23,618 bases of DNA. Origin: EsbW-18 sp964634615. GTDB taxonomy: Bacteria; Patescibacteriota; Minisyncoccia; Phycocordibacterales; EsbW-18. The stretch is from assembly GCA_964634615.1 (NCBI GenBank), contig CAZWLQ010000013.1, forward strand, positions 1 to 23,618, read 5' to 3'. Each line of letters opens with the position of its first letter. Position 1 is the first letter of the stretch. Made by a program: the position numbers and the translations under genes. The notes under the pieces are model-generated. The model had not been told where the DNA came from and made no database searches. It was given only the letters and a program-made list of their open reading frames with translations. This document shows, in pieces, positions 1 through 7,941 of the stretch.

Positions 1-298
1 TCTTGTAGGGTGATGCAAATGGCATCGTGTGCACGCCTTCTTTGAGCGCACGAACGTCATCGATACCACGATTACTTGCTGCATCGAGTTCATACGTGTC
101 TTGATCGCCAATTCCTAATGCACGGGCGAAGATGCGCGCGACCGATGTCTTGCCGGTGCCGCGCGAACCAGAGAACAGGTATGCGTGCCCTACCTGCTCT
201 TTTTTGAGCGCTGCAGAGAGTACGGATACGATGTGGTCTTGGCCACGAACCGCGTCAAAATTCTGGGGTCGGTATTTTCTATAGAGTGCGCCTGCCAT
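1..298 (-). CDS. dnaX: DNA polymerase III subunit gamma/tau, N-terminal part (runs off the left edge)
   Basis: The clamp-loader ATPase of the replicative polymerase; only about 99 N-terminal residues are in the window. The protein begins MAGALYRKYRPQNFDAVRGQ, the near-invariant DnaX opening, followed by HIVSVLSAALKK and a Walker A P-loop (SGSRGTGKTS) around residues 42-51, then the AxxRGIDDVR segment (AASNRGIDDVR) typical of DnaX. The start is the ATG at 298. No Shine-Dalgarno is visible; an extended -10 box lies 7 nt upstream, so the mRNA is probably leaderless. The rest of the AAA+ module, the zinc site and the clamp-binding domains lie outside the window. Identification is by motif and is secure. 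Confidence 0.95.
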   Translation of the reverse strand, partial: MAGALYRKYRPQNFDAVRGQDHIVSVLSAALKKEQVGHAYLFSGSRGTGKTSVARIFARALGIGDQDTYELDAASNRGIDDVRALKEGVHTMPFASPYK

Positions 299-305
299 GG
301 GGGTA

Positions 306-314
306 ATTATAACA
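306..314 (-). promoter_or_regulatory. Extended -10 promoter element for dnaX
   Basis: On the minus strand the sequence reads TGTTATAAT, a textbook extended -10 (TGnTATAAT), ending 7 nt before the dnaX ATG. No convincing -35 box is present. Transcription would start at or next to the start codon, giving a leaderless message. Confidence 0.6.
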
Positions 315-323
315 GAGACAGAG

Positions 324-346
324 AACCCCGCTTTCCTAGCGGGGTT
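324..346 (-). terminator. Hairpin terminator after the small minus-strand gene
   Basis: A 9-bp stem, AACCCCGCT / AGCGGGGTT, with a 5-nt loop. It lies 19 nt past the proposed stop of the small gene at 365 and just before dnaX. On the minus strand it is followed by a pyrimidine-rich stretch (TCTCTGTCTCTG) rather than a pure T run, so termination may be only partial. Confidence 0.55.
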
Positions 347-364
347 GTGCAATACGAGAGGCAA

Positions 365-672
365 TCAGAGGCGGCGAAAAGGTGATGAGGATGAGACGTG
401 GGCGCAAAGCGGCNNNNNNNNNNTGAGCAAATGACTATCGAAGATCGGCGACGGCTAGCGGCCCTTTCCTCAAGCCACATCATCTTGTCGGCCGCATCGC
501 TCATCCGTTCAAGATCCTTACGGAGGAGACTGAAAGATGTTTCCCTACGCGTGTGAAGCGAGTAATTCAATGAGCGACCGCTCAACCTGTCAGTGATTCT
601 CTTCTCCATGTCCCTTCGCTCACATGCCCGACGAACCTGGTCGAAATCAAAGGGTGTCTGATCGAAAACCAT
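365..672 (-). CDS. Small hypothetical protein, interrupted by an assembly gap
   Basis: Unrecognised charged, probably helical protein of about 100 residues. I chose the ATG at 672 (MVFDQTPFDFDQ) because a GGGGAG Shine-Dalgarno sits 6 nt upstream; a TTG at 741 that overlaps the dus stop (TTGA) would add 23 residues. The 10-N gap at 414-423 breaks the frame: the uninterrupted frame runs through the terminator hairpin, which is unlikely. A shifted frame after the gap (PLCAHVSSSSPFRRL) stops at TGA 365-367, just before the hairpin, so the true gap length is probably not 10. It lies downstream of dus and may be cotranscribed. No function can be assigned. Confidence 0.5.
414..423. other. Assembly gap (10 N)
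   Basis: Ten N inside the small minus-strand gene. The round length suggests a placeholder of unknown true size; the downstream frame of that gene is therefore uncertain. Confidence 0.95.
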
Positions 673-737
673 CACCATCTCCCCTTTCACGAGAACGATT
701 AACCTAACCTTAAGTATCTGCTTCCCCCCAGCAAGAA

Positions 738-1721
738 TCAATGTGTATAGCTTTTGATCAATTTCTCCAACTTTTGATATACCTCTGCATAGGACGTTGT
801 GGCCATAAGCTCCGCGCGCATTGCGGAGGCACCATCAAAGTTGTTGATGTAGGCCTTGTAGTGCTTTTTCATCGTTGCAAAACTCTTTATGTCACCAAGC
901 ATCTCTTCAAACAGTTTCGTGTGCTCGAGTGCCGCCTCAAGACGTTCTTTCGGCGAACGTGCTCTATCCGCATCTTCTGCAAAAACCCATGGGTTCGTAA
1001 ACAACGCACGGCCAAGCATCACGCCATCGCATCCTGTGGCCTTGGATTTCGCATGCGCGTCAGCGATATCAACAACATCTCCGTTGCCGATAATTAATGT
1101 GTCGGGAGCAACCGCGTCACGAGTCTTTACCGCAGCAGCAATACGCTCCCACCGCGCCGGAACTTTTGACATATCTTTTCGAGTTCGTGCATGAATCGTC
1201 ACTGCAGCGACGTCTTCTGCAAGAATCTCCGGCAACCACTCTTCAAGAATGTCGGTGTTGTAGCCCAAGCGAGTTTTAACCGATACCGGAAGATCCCCCG
1301 CGCCTTCTTTTGCTGCACGAATAACCGCGCGCGCTTGCGCAGGGTCTTTAATCAGTCCCGCTCCTGCTTTTTGTTTCTCAACACTTCTGTCCGGACACCC
1401 CATGTTGATATCAATGCCGTCAAAACCGAGCTCGCGGGCAAGCGTTGCGGCATGTTTCATTGCAACAGGATCTGCGGTGAAAAATTGTGCAAGAATCGGT
1501 CGCTCGCCTTCCGAGTAGACGAGATCTCGCATCAATCGTTCGCGTCCTTTTTCTGGCGCATGCAACAGACCGTCCGCGGAAACAAACTCCGTCCACAGCA
1601 CATCAGGTCGGCCACGTGAGACCAGAATTTTTCGATACACCGCATCGGTCACATCCGCCATTGGAGCAAGCGCAGAGAATGGTCGAGGGAGATTATTCCA
1701 AAATGTTTTTTTCACAGGCAC
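738..1721 (-). CDS. dus: tRNA-dihydrouridine synthase
   Basis: FMN-dependent reduction of uridine to dihydrouridine in tRNA D-loops (COG0042 family). The 327-residue protein has the FMN-binding opening LAPMADVTD (residues 18-26), the catalytic-cysteine block INMGCPDRSV followed by KAGAGLI, the VKTRLGYN segment, AVTIHARTR and the phosphate-binding IGNGDVVD and GVMLGRALF motifs near the end of the TIM barrel; the length is normal. The best start is GTG at 1721 (PVKKTFW follows); no Shine-Dalgarno is seen, and a 12-bp hairpin ends 4 nt upstream. Its TGA stop overlaps a possible TTG start of the next minus-strand gene. Which Dus subfamily it belongs to cannot be told by eye. Confidence 0.93.
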   Translation of the reverse strand: MPVKKTFWNNLPRPFSALAPMADVTDAVYRKILVSRGRPDVLWTEFVSADGLLHAPEKGRERLMRDLVYSEGERPILAQFFTADPVAMKHAATLARELGFDGIDINMGCPDRSVEKQKAGAGLIKDPAQARAVIRAAKEGAGDLPVSVKTRLGYNTDILEEWLPEILAEDVAAVTIHARTRKDMSKVPARWERIAAAVKTRDAVAPDTLIIGNGDVVDIADAHAKSKATGCDGVMLGRALFTNPWVFAEDADRARSPKERLEAALEHTKLFEEMLGDIKSFATMKKHYKAYINNFDGASAMRAELMATTSYAEVYQKLEKLIKSYTH

Positions 1722-1725
1722 ACCA

Positions 1726-1756
1726 TAGCATTTGCAGGTGTGTGCCTCAAATGCTA
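1726..1756 (-). promoter_or_regulatory. Hairpin directly before the dus start
   Basis: TAGCATTTG and CAAATGCTA form a perfect 9-bp stem, extended by AGG/CCT across a one-base bulge, with loop TGTGTG. Its 3' side on the minus strand ends 4 nt before the dus GTG, where it would cover any ribosome landing site. No T run follows on the minus strand. The role (translation control, RNA processing or a divergent operator) is unknown. Confidence 0.5.
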
Positions 1757-1849
1757 GATTTCCTTTTAGTGGTTCTTGATGATGTCTTTGTTATGTACAC
1801 ACGCGCTGTCCGCTTCACGCTGTGTGGAGCGAGAACATAGGGAGTACCC

Positions 1850-2092
1850 ATGCAAAGATGGACGGGCGGGAGGTTCTGTTCACAGACAGGCGCGAAGGAG
1901 CGCCGAACCCGGCGGAAGCGCGCTGTCAAAGTGCGCGCGCCGAAGAAGTCGGCCAGGTCTGTGAAAGCCCGGCAGGAACGTCGCGCGCGGAAGCGCCAGC
2001 AAAACCCTGGCAGAACGTTTGCCAAGGCGATGAACAACGTTCCTGGCGTTTTTGCCAAGGCGCGCGAGGAACGCAACAAGCGTCGACGATGA
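1850..2092 (+). CDS. Small Arg/Lys-rich basic protein
   Basis: An 80-residue protein in which roughly a third of the residues are Arg or Lys (KERRTRRKRAVKVRAPKK, RQERRARKRQQ, REERNKRRR). It matches no family I recognise. Evidence that it is real: GGGAG lies 5 nt before the ATG and a near-perfect intrinsic terminator begins 6 nt after the TGA stop. It is alone on the plus strand between the 5' end of dus and the 3' end of ftsQ. The composition suggests nucleic-acid binding, for example a nucleoid-associated or ribosome-associated protein, but this is inference only. Longer overlapping frames on both strands lack such signals and I treat them as shadows. Confidence 0.65.
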   Translation: MQRWTGGRFCSQTGAKERRTRRKRAVKVRAPKKSARSVKARQERRARKRQQNPGRTFAKAMNNVPGVFAKAREERNKRRR

Positions 2093-2098
2093 GGCCGA

Positions 2099-2138
2099 GG
2101 GCTGTCCCACACTGTGGGACAGCCCTTCTCTTTTTTTA
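2099..2138 (+). terminator. Strong intrinsic terminator
   Basis: A 12-bp perfect stem GGGCTGTCCCAC / GTGGGACAGCCC with loop ACT, then TTCTCTTTTTTTA. It terminates the small basic-protein gene; the T run overlaps the ftsQ stop codon, and the same hairpin lies just past ftsQ on the other strand, where no T run follows it. Confidence 0.92.
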
Positions 2139-3020
2139 CTCAATACCGTCTTCTCCTATCGATGGGGGCTCTGTCGAAACTCCTTCCTTTTTATAGAACA
2201 CCTTATTTTCGAATCGCAGGTCAATGTAGTCGATGTCGCTCACCGAAAGGGGCTCACTCTCTGCATCCTTTGTTTTCGTCACCGACACAAGATTTGAAAA
2301 TGCGATATCGTAGGGAGGTGTAAGCGGAATTTTTAAGACAAGCGCTCCCATCTGTTCATCTTCGAGTTCTACGCGAACAAAGAGTTCAATTGCATCGTCT
2401 CTCCACGCTACACGTTCCGTATGAAATCCGAGTGCGACAAGAGACTCGATGAAGTTGCGCACCGCACGAAATTCCTCCAGGGGGGCAAGGTTTTTCCCAA
2501 GCACCCGTTCGGGAAATGCGCGTGTAAATGTAATGAATGAACCTCCTGAGAGTTTTGGTGCGATAGCAAATGCAAGCGCATTCTCATCAACGTAATAGCA
2601 ATTTCGTACTATGGCTTCCTCGTCCCCGCACCAAATGGCACGCGGTGCACGCTCCGTACTTGTCACAAGAAGTGTGTGGAATCCCTCGCGCTCCACGCGC
2701 ACGTTCTCAAGTCGAACAAACTCGGTAAGTAATGTCTGCTCAATCGCAGCATCATTGACTAGCAATATATTTTTCTTTGGGAAGAGGCCTGCATACGAAC
2801 CCGTGACAAACGACTCTGTCACCCTCCACAGCTCTGCATCGGTCAACGCGTGGTTTCCCTCAAAACGGACACGCTCAATGCGGAGCTGTTTGATATCCGC
2901 AAGTTCAATTATTAAAAAGAAAATGGAAAGGGCGAGAACAACCCAAAGAATGACACGAGCAACAATGCGCTTTTGGTGCTCTCTGCGAGCGCGCTCTGAA
3001 ATGAATCGCCTGCCAATCAT
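2136..3020 (-). CDS. ftsQ: FtsQ/DivIB-like cell-division protein with POTRA domain
   Basis: Bitopic inner-membrane protein of the divisome. The 294-residue sequence has a basic cytoplasmic tail (RRFISERARREHQKR), one membrane segment at about residues 19-40 (IVARVILWVVLALSIFFLII), then a POTRA-type region (LRIERVRFEGNHALTDAEL, residues 46-64) and an FtsQ beta-domain ending in the characteristic DYIDLRFENKVFYK. The length fits FtsQ/DivIB. The start at 3020 is 5 nt after the serS stop, so serS-ftsQ is an operon. An FtsQ gene next to serS rather than in a mur/fts cluster is unusual compared with model bacteria. The POTRA and C-terminal motif make the assignment good but not certain. Confidence 0.82.
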   Translation of the reverse strand: MIGRRFISERARREHQKRIVARVILWVVLALSIFFLIIELADIKQLRIERVRFEGNHALTDAELWRVTESFVTGSYAGLFPKKNILLVNDAAIEQTLLTEFVRLENVRVEREGFHTLLVTSTERAPRAIWCGDEEAIVRNCYYVDENALAFAIAPKLSGGSFITFTRAFPERVLGKNLAPLEEFRAVRNFIESLVALGFHTERVAWRDDAIELFVRVELEDEQMGALVLKIPLTPPYDIAFSNLVSVTKTKDAESEPLSVSDIDYIDLRFENKVFYKKEGVSTEPPSIGEDGIE

Positions 3021-3025
3021 AGGCG

Positions 3026-4324
3026 TTACGCGTCCTTGGTGATCCCCTCGGTCGTAGCCGAAGGGGTGATGCGTTCACGTCCTCCCATGTATGGGCGGAG
3101 TGCTTCGGGAATCGTCACCGAGCCATCTGCGTTCTGGTAGTTCTCAACGATGTGACAGAGGATGCGCGGCATCGCGAGTGCGGTGTTGTTGAGCGAGTGA
3201 ACGAATCGCATCGTTCCATCATCGTCCTTATAGCGAATGTTCAAGCGACGGGTCTGGAAGTCGTGGAAATATGATGATGAGTGCGTCTCTCGGTATGTGT
3301 TCTCGGATGGCATCCATGCTTCGATGTCGTATTTCTTTACCTGTCCAAGACCAATGTCGCCACCGCAGTTGATGACGATGTGATATGGAAGACCAAGCTC
3401 CTGAAGAAGCTTCTCTGAGTTTTCAGTGAGTTCTTCGTGGATACGAACCGACGTCTCGTGGTTTGCTTCACACAAAACAACCTGTTCGAATTTTAAAAAT
3501 TCGTGGATACGGAAGACGCCTTTGGTATCTTTACCGTAGCTTCCCGCTTCGCGACGGAAACATGGCGAGAATGCAAAGAACTTGAGCGGCAAGCTGCTCT
3601 TGTCGATGGTTTCGTTCATGTAGTATCCCATCATCGCCACCTCAGACGTTCCCGCGAGATAATCGCCGTCTTGTGTTTTGTAGAGATCTTCTTCGCTTTG
3701 TGGAAGGTACCCGGTGCCCATGAACGATTCGCGCTTCACAAGCGATGGAACGACCATTGGTGTAAATCCATCACGCTCACTGAATCGATCAATGACAAAT
3801 CGTTCAAGTGCCCACATGAGACGAGCACCATCGTTTTGGAGAAAGTATCCTCGAAAGCCTGCGACCTTCGAGCCACGTTCGAAATCCGCCATGCCGTTCT
3901 CAAGCATCAAATCGACGTGATTCTTCGGTTCAAAATCGAACGCTCGTTTATCGCCCCATGTCTTTACCTCAACATTGTCCGCATCGCTCTCACCTTCAGG
4001 AACAGAGATGTCGGGAACGTTCGGCACAAGCACCATGAAATCGCGCCACACTGTCATGATCTCCTTGAGCTTCTCTTCTTTAACCTGAAGCTCTTCTTTG
4101 AGCGTTCGCATCTCGGCAATCAATCCATCACGATCAGGACCGTTCTTGGCGATAGCTTCTGTTGCAGTATTTTGCCGTGCCCGAAGATCTTCGACAGCTT
4201 TGAGCACTTCGCGACGTTCATCATCCACCTTGAGAAGCGCTTCGATATCAATATCGACGTGCTTTTTCTTAGCACCCGCGATGACCAGGTCTTTATTCTC
4301 ACGGATAAAATGTATATCAAGCAT
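3026..4324 (-). CDS. serS: Seryl-tRNA synthetase
   Basis: Class II aminoacyl-tRNA synthetase charging tRNA-Ser. The 432-residue protein starts MLDIHFIRENKDLV, followed by the two-helix coiled-coil arm (about residues 30-100) that grips the long variable arm of tRNA-Ser. Motif 2 is FSPCFRREAGSYGKDTKG, with IHEFLKFEQVVL following; motif 3 is NNTALAMPRILCHIVENYQ, near the C-terminus with PEALRPYMGG. Motif 3 has Pro where many enzymes have Gly before the Arg. The ATG at 4324 has AAAGG about 9 nt upstream. The gene is divergent from dprA across a 50-bp gap and heads the serS-ftsQ unit. Its substrate tRNA-Ser(GGA) is encoded at 12202. Confidence 0.97.
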   Translation of the reverse strand: MLDIHFIRENKDLVIAGAKKKHVDIDIEALLKVDDERREVLKAVEDLRARQNTATEAIAKNGPDRDGLIAEMRTLKEELQVKEEKLKEIMTVWRDFMVLVPNVPDISVPEGESDADNVEVKTWGDKRAFDFEPKNHVDLMLENGMADFERGSKVAGFRGYFLQNDGARLMWALERFVIDRFSERDGFTPMVVPSLVKRESFMGTGYLPQSEEDLYKTQDGDYLAGTSEVAMMGYYMNETIDKSSLPLKFFAFSPCFRREAGSYGKDTKGVFRIHEFLKFEQVVLCEANHETSVRIHEELTENSEKLLQELGLPYHIVINCGGDIGLGQVKKYDIEAWMPSENTYRETHSSSYFHDFQTRRLNIRYKDDDGTMRFVHSLNNTALAMPRILCHIVENYQNADGSVTIPEALRPYMGGRERITPSATTEGITKDA

Positions 4325-4361
4325 TATAGTTGCCTTTAGAATCCCTTTATACGTCCCAGTA

Positions 4362-4367
4362 TATAGT
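4362..4367 (+). promoter_or_regulatory. -10 element 7 nt before the dprA start
   Basis: TATAGT, then 7 nt, then the dprA ATG. No -35 or Shine-Dalgarno is evident. It fits the leaderless pattern seen at dnaX, topA, relA, the FAD-linked oxidase and secG. Confidence 0.45.
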
Positions 4368-4374
4368 ATGCGCG

Positions 4375-5238
4375 ATGGATGAACACCCCCTCATACAAAC
4401 GCTTCTGCGCGAGGATTTCCCGCCGCTCCTCAAAGAGATGCTCGACCCGCCAGAGTTCCTTCGAATCCGCGGAACCCTTTCTCCTCCTGAATACAAATAT
4501 CTCTGTGTGGTTGGGTCGCGCTCATACTCACCGTACGGAAAAGATGTGTGTGAACGGTTAATCGCGGGGCTTGCCGGGTATCCCATCGTGATTGTCTCTG
4601 GCTTAGCACTTGGAATCGATGGTATTGCACACACCGCAGCGCTCCGTGCAGGACTTCCTACCATCGGCGTGCCTGGTTCTGGACTCTCGGAAAAGATTCT
4701 CTACCCGCGCGCGCACGTCGGACTTTCTCGAGAAATTGTTGCCAAGGGTGGCGCGCTTATTTCGGAGTTGCCCGATGACAGCGAAGCGACCGTGTGGAGT
4801 TTTCCAAAACGAAATCGTCTGATGGCGGGGATGTGTCACGCAATTTTAATCGTTGAGGCACGAGAAAAATCTGGAACACTCATCACCGCGCGACTTGGTA
4901 TGGAGTACAACAGAGATGTATTGGTTGTCCCCTCACCGATTTTTTCTGCAAGTGGTGCCGGCTCAAACAGACTGCTTCGTGAATGTGCACAAGTTGTGAC
5001 ATCAAGCGACGATATTCTCGAAGCTCTCCATATCGCGAAAGAATCCGCGCAGGAAAAACAAATCGAGAATCTATCGGATGAAGAGAAAGGCATTGTTGAT
5101 GCGCTTACAATTCCCTGTGATCGCGACACGCTGATTCGTGCGTCAAAACTCCCCGCACATCGTGCGCAAATCATCATCTCTGCGATGGAGTTGAAGGGTT
5201 TGATTACTGAACGACTAGGAATGATTGAGCGAATATAA
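4375..5238 (+). CDS. dprA: DNA-processing protein DprA/Smf
   Basis: DprA binds incoming single-stranded DNA and loads RecA during natural transformation. The 287-residue protein (MDEHPLIQTLL, start at 4375) has the Rossmann-like core: VVGSRSYSPYG (residues 45-55), the SGLALGIDGIAHTAAL signature (75-90), GVPGSGL (98-104), FPKRNRLMAG, and SGTLITARL. A winged-helix tail follows (about 225-287, EEKGIVDAL to ERLGMIERI). It lacks a sizeable N-terminal SAM domain, so it is a short form. An upstream in-frame ATG at 4330 would fall inside the promoter region and is disfavoured. The downstream neighbour is topA (49 bp), the same order as dprA-topA in many Gram-positives. Confidence 0.94.
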   Translation: MDEHPLIQTLLREDFPPLLKEMLDPPEFLRIRGTLSPPEYKYLCVVGSRSYSPYGKDVCERLIAGLAGYPIVIVSGLALGIDGIAHTAALRAGLPTIGVPGSGLSEKILYPRAHVGLSREIVAKGGALISELPDDSEATVWSFPKRNRLMAGMCHAILIVEAREKSGTLITARLGMEYNRDVLVVPSPIFSASGAGSNRLLRECAQVVTSSDDILEALHIAKESAQEKQIENLSDEEKGIVDALTIPCDRDTLIRASKLPAHRAQIIISAMELKGLITERLGMIERI

Positions 5239-5250
5239 AATTCTTTCGGC

Positions 5251-5279
5251 TTTGCAAAGTACCAATAGTGTAGTATCTA
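5251..5279 (+). promoter_or_regulatory. Putative topA promoter
   Basis: TTTGCA, a 17-nt spacer, then TATCTA at 5274-5279. The topA ATG follows 8 nt later with no Shine-Dalgarno, so the message would be leaderless or nearly so. Confidence 0.5.
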
Positions 5280-5287
5280 TTGAGTCT

Positions 5288-7507
5288 ATGAAATTGGTCA
5301 TCGTTGAATCCCCCGCCAAAGCGAAGACAATCGAGAAGTATCTCGGTGACGGCTATACCGTGAAGGCATCCGTTGGTCACGTACGTGATCTTCCGAAGAG
5401 CAACAAGAACGCCATCGACATCGATGCGGGCTTTGTACCGAACTACCAAATCGTTCCCGAGAAGAAAGAAATCATTCACGACCTGAAAGCTGCTGCGGCA
5501 AAAGCGGATGAGATTATCCTTGCAACCGACCCCGACCGTGAAGGAGAAGCGATCGCGTGGCACGTCTTCCACGCGCTTGGTCTTGAGAGTGGAAAAAAGA
5601 AATCTGGTAAAAAAGTTTCTCGTATCGCGTTTCATGAAATTACCAAAGAAGCGATTCAAGAGGCGATGAAGCACCCTCGTGCCATTGATCAGAATCTTCG
5701 TCAGGCACAGGAGGCGCGTCGCGTGCTCGATCGCCTTGTAGGGTACGATCTTTCGGGTCTCATTTGGAAAAAGGTTCGTTACGGACTCTCCGCTGGTCGC
5801 GTGCAATCCCCTGCACTCCGCATCTTGATGGAGCGCGAGCGTGAAATCCGCGCCTTCATCCCCGAGACATTCTGGGTTCTCACCGCGTCTGTAACAACGA
5901 AAAAAGGCGAGGCGCTGACCGTTACTTGTGAGGAAGAACCGACACAACGAACCCGCGTTGATGAAATACTCGCCGCCGGAAAGAAAGCTTCGTGGAGCAT
6001 TGCTGATGTAAAAGAAACCGAAGTCGCACGAAATCCACGCGCGCCCTTCACCACATCAACTATTCAGCAGTCCGCAAGTACACGACTTGGCTTCTCACCG
6101 TCGCGCACAATGCGCGCGGCACAAAAGCTTTACGAAGCGGGACACATAACGTACATGCGAACCGACAGCACAAACATCGGTGCTGCGGCGCAAGCACAGT
6201 TGATTGCGGTTGCAACGGAGAGATTCGGCAAAGAGTATGTTCGTCCTGCGTCATACAAGAGCAAAAGTAAGAACGCGCAGGAAGCACACGAAGCTATCCG
6301 TCCGACCAACGCAAGCAAAGAACACGCGGGTAATACCGATGATGAAAAGAAGCTCTATGAGTTGATTCTCGCTCGCTCGCTCGCAAGTCAGATGGCGCCA
6401 GCGGGTTTGATGCAAACAAAAATCACGACGGCAACAGACAACGCTATTGTCCCTGCATTTTCAGTCACCGGTAGTCGCGTGATATTCCCGGGGTGGTTGG
6501 TTGCAGATCCACGAGCCCGCGGAGAAGACGTCGAACTTCCGGAGGTACACGATGGCGAATCACTCACGCTCAAGGAATTGAGTGACCTTGAAAAGCAGAC
6601 GCAACCACCAAACCGATACTCCGAAGCGGGGTTGATCAAGGAGCTTGAGAAGCGTGGTATCGGCCGACCGTCAACCTATGCAGCAATCATTCGTACGATT
6701 GAAGAACGTGGTTACGTGCTCAAAGAAGGTCGCACATTGATTCCAACCGACACCGGTGACGTTGTCTCAACATTTATTGAGAAATATTTTGCCGAATACA
6801 TCAGTGACTCGTTCACGTCAGAAATGGAAGACGAGCTCGATGAAATCGCACGCGGCGAGCGCGACTACACAAAAACACTCAAAGATTTCTACACACCCTT
6901 CAGCAAAGAGGTGGCGAAGAAAACAAAAGATGCTGGAAAAATCACCGACCTTGGCTCTGCGCCAAAAGAATTCCCCTGCCCGGTGTGCAAAAGCGCGATG
7001 GTCATCAAGCTCGGCAAAAATGGCAAGTTCATGAGTTGTGACCGCTTTCCTGAATGCGATGGCGCACGCACCATCACTGGTGAAGAAATGAAGGCTCCTG
7101 AAGCAATCGGCAAAGACCCGGAATCAGGTGAACCAATCTTCGTATTAACTGGCCCGTATGGTCCGTACGTCCAGATGGGCATTGCACAGAAAAAAGAGAA
7201 AGGTTCTAAGGTGAAGGTGCCGAAGCCACGACGTGCAAGTATTCCAAAAGACAAAATCCCTGAAGATGTGACAATTGAAGAAGCGCTCAAATATCTCTCG
7301 CTCCCACGCGAACTCGGAATGCACCCTGAATCAGGGAAGCCGGTTATCGCAAACATCGGACGCTTCGGGCCATACATCGGTCACGATGGTGACTTTAGAT
7401 CTCTTAAGACCGACGACCCGTACACTATTACCTTCGAGCGTGCACTCGAGATTTTGAAAGAGCCAAAGAAAGTTGGCCGTGGTCGTTTTGCAAAGAAAAA
7501 GAAATAG
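5288..7507 (+). CDS. topA: DNA topoisomerase I (type IA)
   Basis: Relaxes negative supercoils through a transient 5'-phosphotyrosine link. The 739-residue protein starts at the ATG at 5288 (MKLVIVESPAKAKTIEKYLG), the canonical Toprim opening; the acidic triad region is ATDPDREGEAIAWH (residues 79-92). The nucleophile is Tyr289 in the HITYMRTDST block. EQTQPP-type and GRPSTYA motifs of the core follow. Near residue 570 there is one Cys4 zinc-finger unit (CPVC...CDRFPEC), then two short GPYG-type repeats (LTGPYGPYVQMG and IGRFGPYIGHDG) and a Lys-rich end (GRGRFAKKKK). The tail has fewer zinc fingers than the E. coli enzyme. An extra 21 upstream codons are in frame but would overlap the promoter. 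Confidence 0.97.
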   Translation: MKLVIVESPAKAKTIEKYLGDGYTVKASVGHVRDLPKSNKNAIDIDAGFVPNYQIVPEKKEIIHDLKAAAAKADEIILATDPDREGEAIAWHVFHALGLESGKKKSGKKVSRIAFHEITKEAIQEAMKHPRAIDQNLRQAQEARRVLDRLVGYDLSGLIWKKVRYGLSAGRVQSPALRILMEREREIRAFIPETFWVLTASVTTKKGEALTVTCEEEPTQRTRVDEILAAGKKASWSIADVKETEVARNPRAPFTTSTIQQSASTRLGFSPSRTMRAAQKLYEAGHITYMRTDSTNIGAAAQAQLIAVATERFGKEYVRPASYKSKSKNAQEAHEAIRPTNASKEHAGNTDDEKKLYELILARSLASQMAPAGLMQTKITTATDNAIVPAFSVTGSRVIFPGWLVADPRARGEDVELPEVHDGESLTLKELSDLEKQTQPPNRYSEAGLIKELEKRGIGRPSTYAAIIRTIEERGYVLKEGRTLIPTDTGDVVSTFIEKYFAEYISDSFTSEMEDELDEIARGERDYTKTLKDFYTPFSKEVAKKTKDAGKITDLGSAPKEFPCPVCKSAMVIKLGKNGKFMSCDRFPECDGARTITGEEMKAPEAIGKDPESGEPIFVLTGPYGPYVQMGIAQKKEKGSKVKVPKPRRASIPKDKIPEDVTIEEALKYLSLPRELGMHPESGKPVIANIGRFGPYIGHDGDFRSLKTDDPYTITFERALEILKEPKKVGRGRFAKKKK

Positions 7508-7510
7508 TAC

Positions 7511-7538
7511 TTGACCCCACCCCTATTCGGCGTATCGT
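7511..7538 (+). promoter_or_regulatory. Sigma-70-type promoter of the 110-aa orphan gene
   Basis: TTGACC, a 16-nt spacer, then TATCGT. It lies 3 nt after the topA stop and about 36 nt upstream of a strong Shine-Dalgarno start, marking a separate transcription unit. Confidence 0.55.
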
Positions 7539-7574
7539 AGCAGCAGACAGCATAACCAACGAGAGGAGCAAACA

Positions 7575-7907
7575 ATGAACGAGGTGGTTCTACCGGAAAC
7601 CGGAACTCCCTACAAGAAGATGGTGCTCACGACCCGAGAGGACGGGTCGCTTATGGTTTTCACCCATTTCATTCGATGGATTCCCTTGACGAATGGGGAT
7701 CACAAGCCAGTCACGAGTCTTGCTGAACTTTTCCAGGGAACACCGGTAGATCGAGAGAGGTTCGAATCTTTCCTCCTCTACCCAGATTTTCTGGAATCCA
7801 TGACTCGGGAAGAAATCCGAGACTATCTGCACGGACGTCCTCTGACGATCATCGAGGTACGCTTCGCTCTCGACTGTTCCCTCGAACTTCCTGCCCTAGC
7901 GCCCTGA
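7575..7907 (+). CDS. Hypothetical 110-aa protein, own transcription unit
   Basis: Unrecognised soluble protein. It has a promoter at 7511, a strong Shine-Dalgarno (GAGAGGAG, 6 nt before the ATG) and an intrinsic terminator whose loop contains its TGA stop. The sequence suggests a mixed alpha/beta fold: a beta-rich first half (KKMVLTTREDGSLMVFTHF, residues 14-32) and a second half rich in acidic residues with short helices (LAELFQGTPVDRERFESFLL; MTREEIRDYL). No membrane segment, signal peptide or metal motif. It sits between topA and relA as an independent cassette, like the other small Shine-Dalgarno/terminator genes in this window. A lineage-specific orphan is the best description. Confidence 0.75.
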   Translation: MNEVVLPETGTPYKKMVLTTREDGSLMVFTHFIRWIPLTNGDHKPVTSLAELFQGTPVDRERFESFLLYPDFLESMTREEIRDYLHGRPLTIIEVRFALDCSLELPALAP

Positions 7908-7927
7908 CGCTGGGGCAGTTCCTTTTA
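7891..7927 (+). terminator. Intrinsic terminator of the 110-aa orphan gene
   Basis: CTGCCCTAGCG pairs with CGCTGGGGCAG (11 bp including one T-G pair), loop CCCTGA containing the stop codon, followed by TTCCTTTTAT. The T-rich tail runs directly into the relA start region. Confidence 0.8.
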
Positions 7928-7929
7928 TG

Positions 7930-7935
7930 GTATTA
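7930..7935 (+). promoter_or_regulatory. -10 element 6 nt before the relA start
   Basis: TATTAT followed by 6 nt and the ATG at 7942. No Shine-Dalgarno. Another in-frame ATG at 7927 would place this element inside the coding region; I prefer 7942. Confidence 0.45.
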
Positions 7936-7941
7936 TCCGGT

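Noticed and set aside
307..364. Continuation of the small gene through the terminator to 307
   Set aside because: This frame depends on the gap being exactly 10 bases and would run through the hairpin.
741..1840. Overlapping plus-strand frames opposite dus
   Set aside because: They are antisense shadows of a well-supported dus gene and have no start or terminator signals.
1747..2196. Other long frames on both strands around the small basic-protein gene
   Set aside because: High G+C makes open frames common here; only the 1850-2092 frame has a Shine-Dalgarno and ends right before the terminator.
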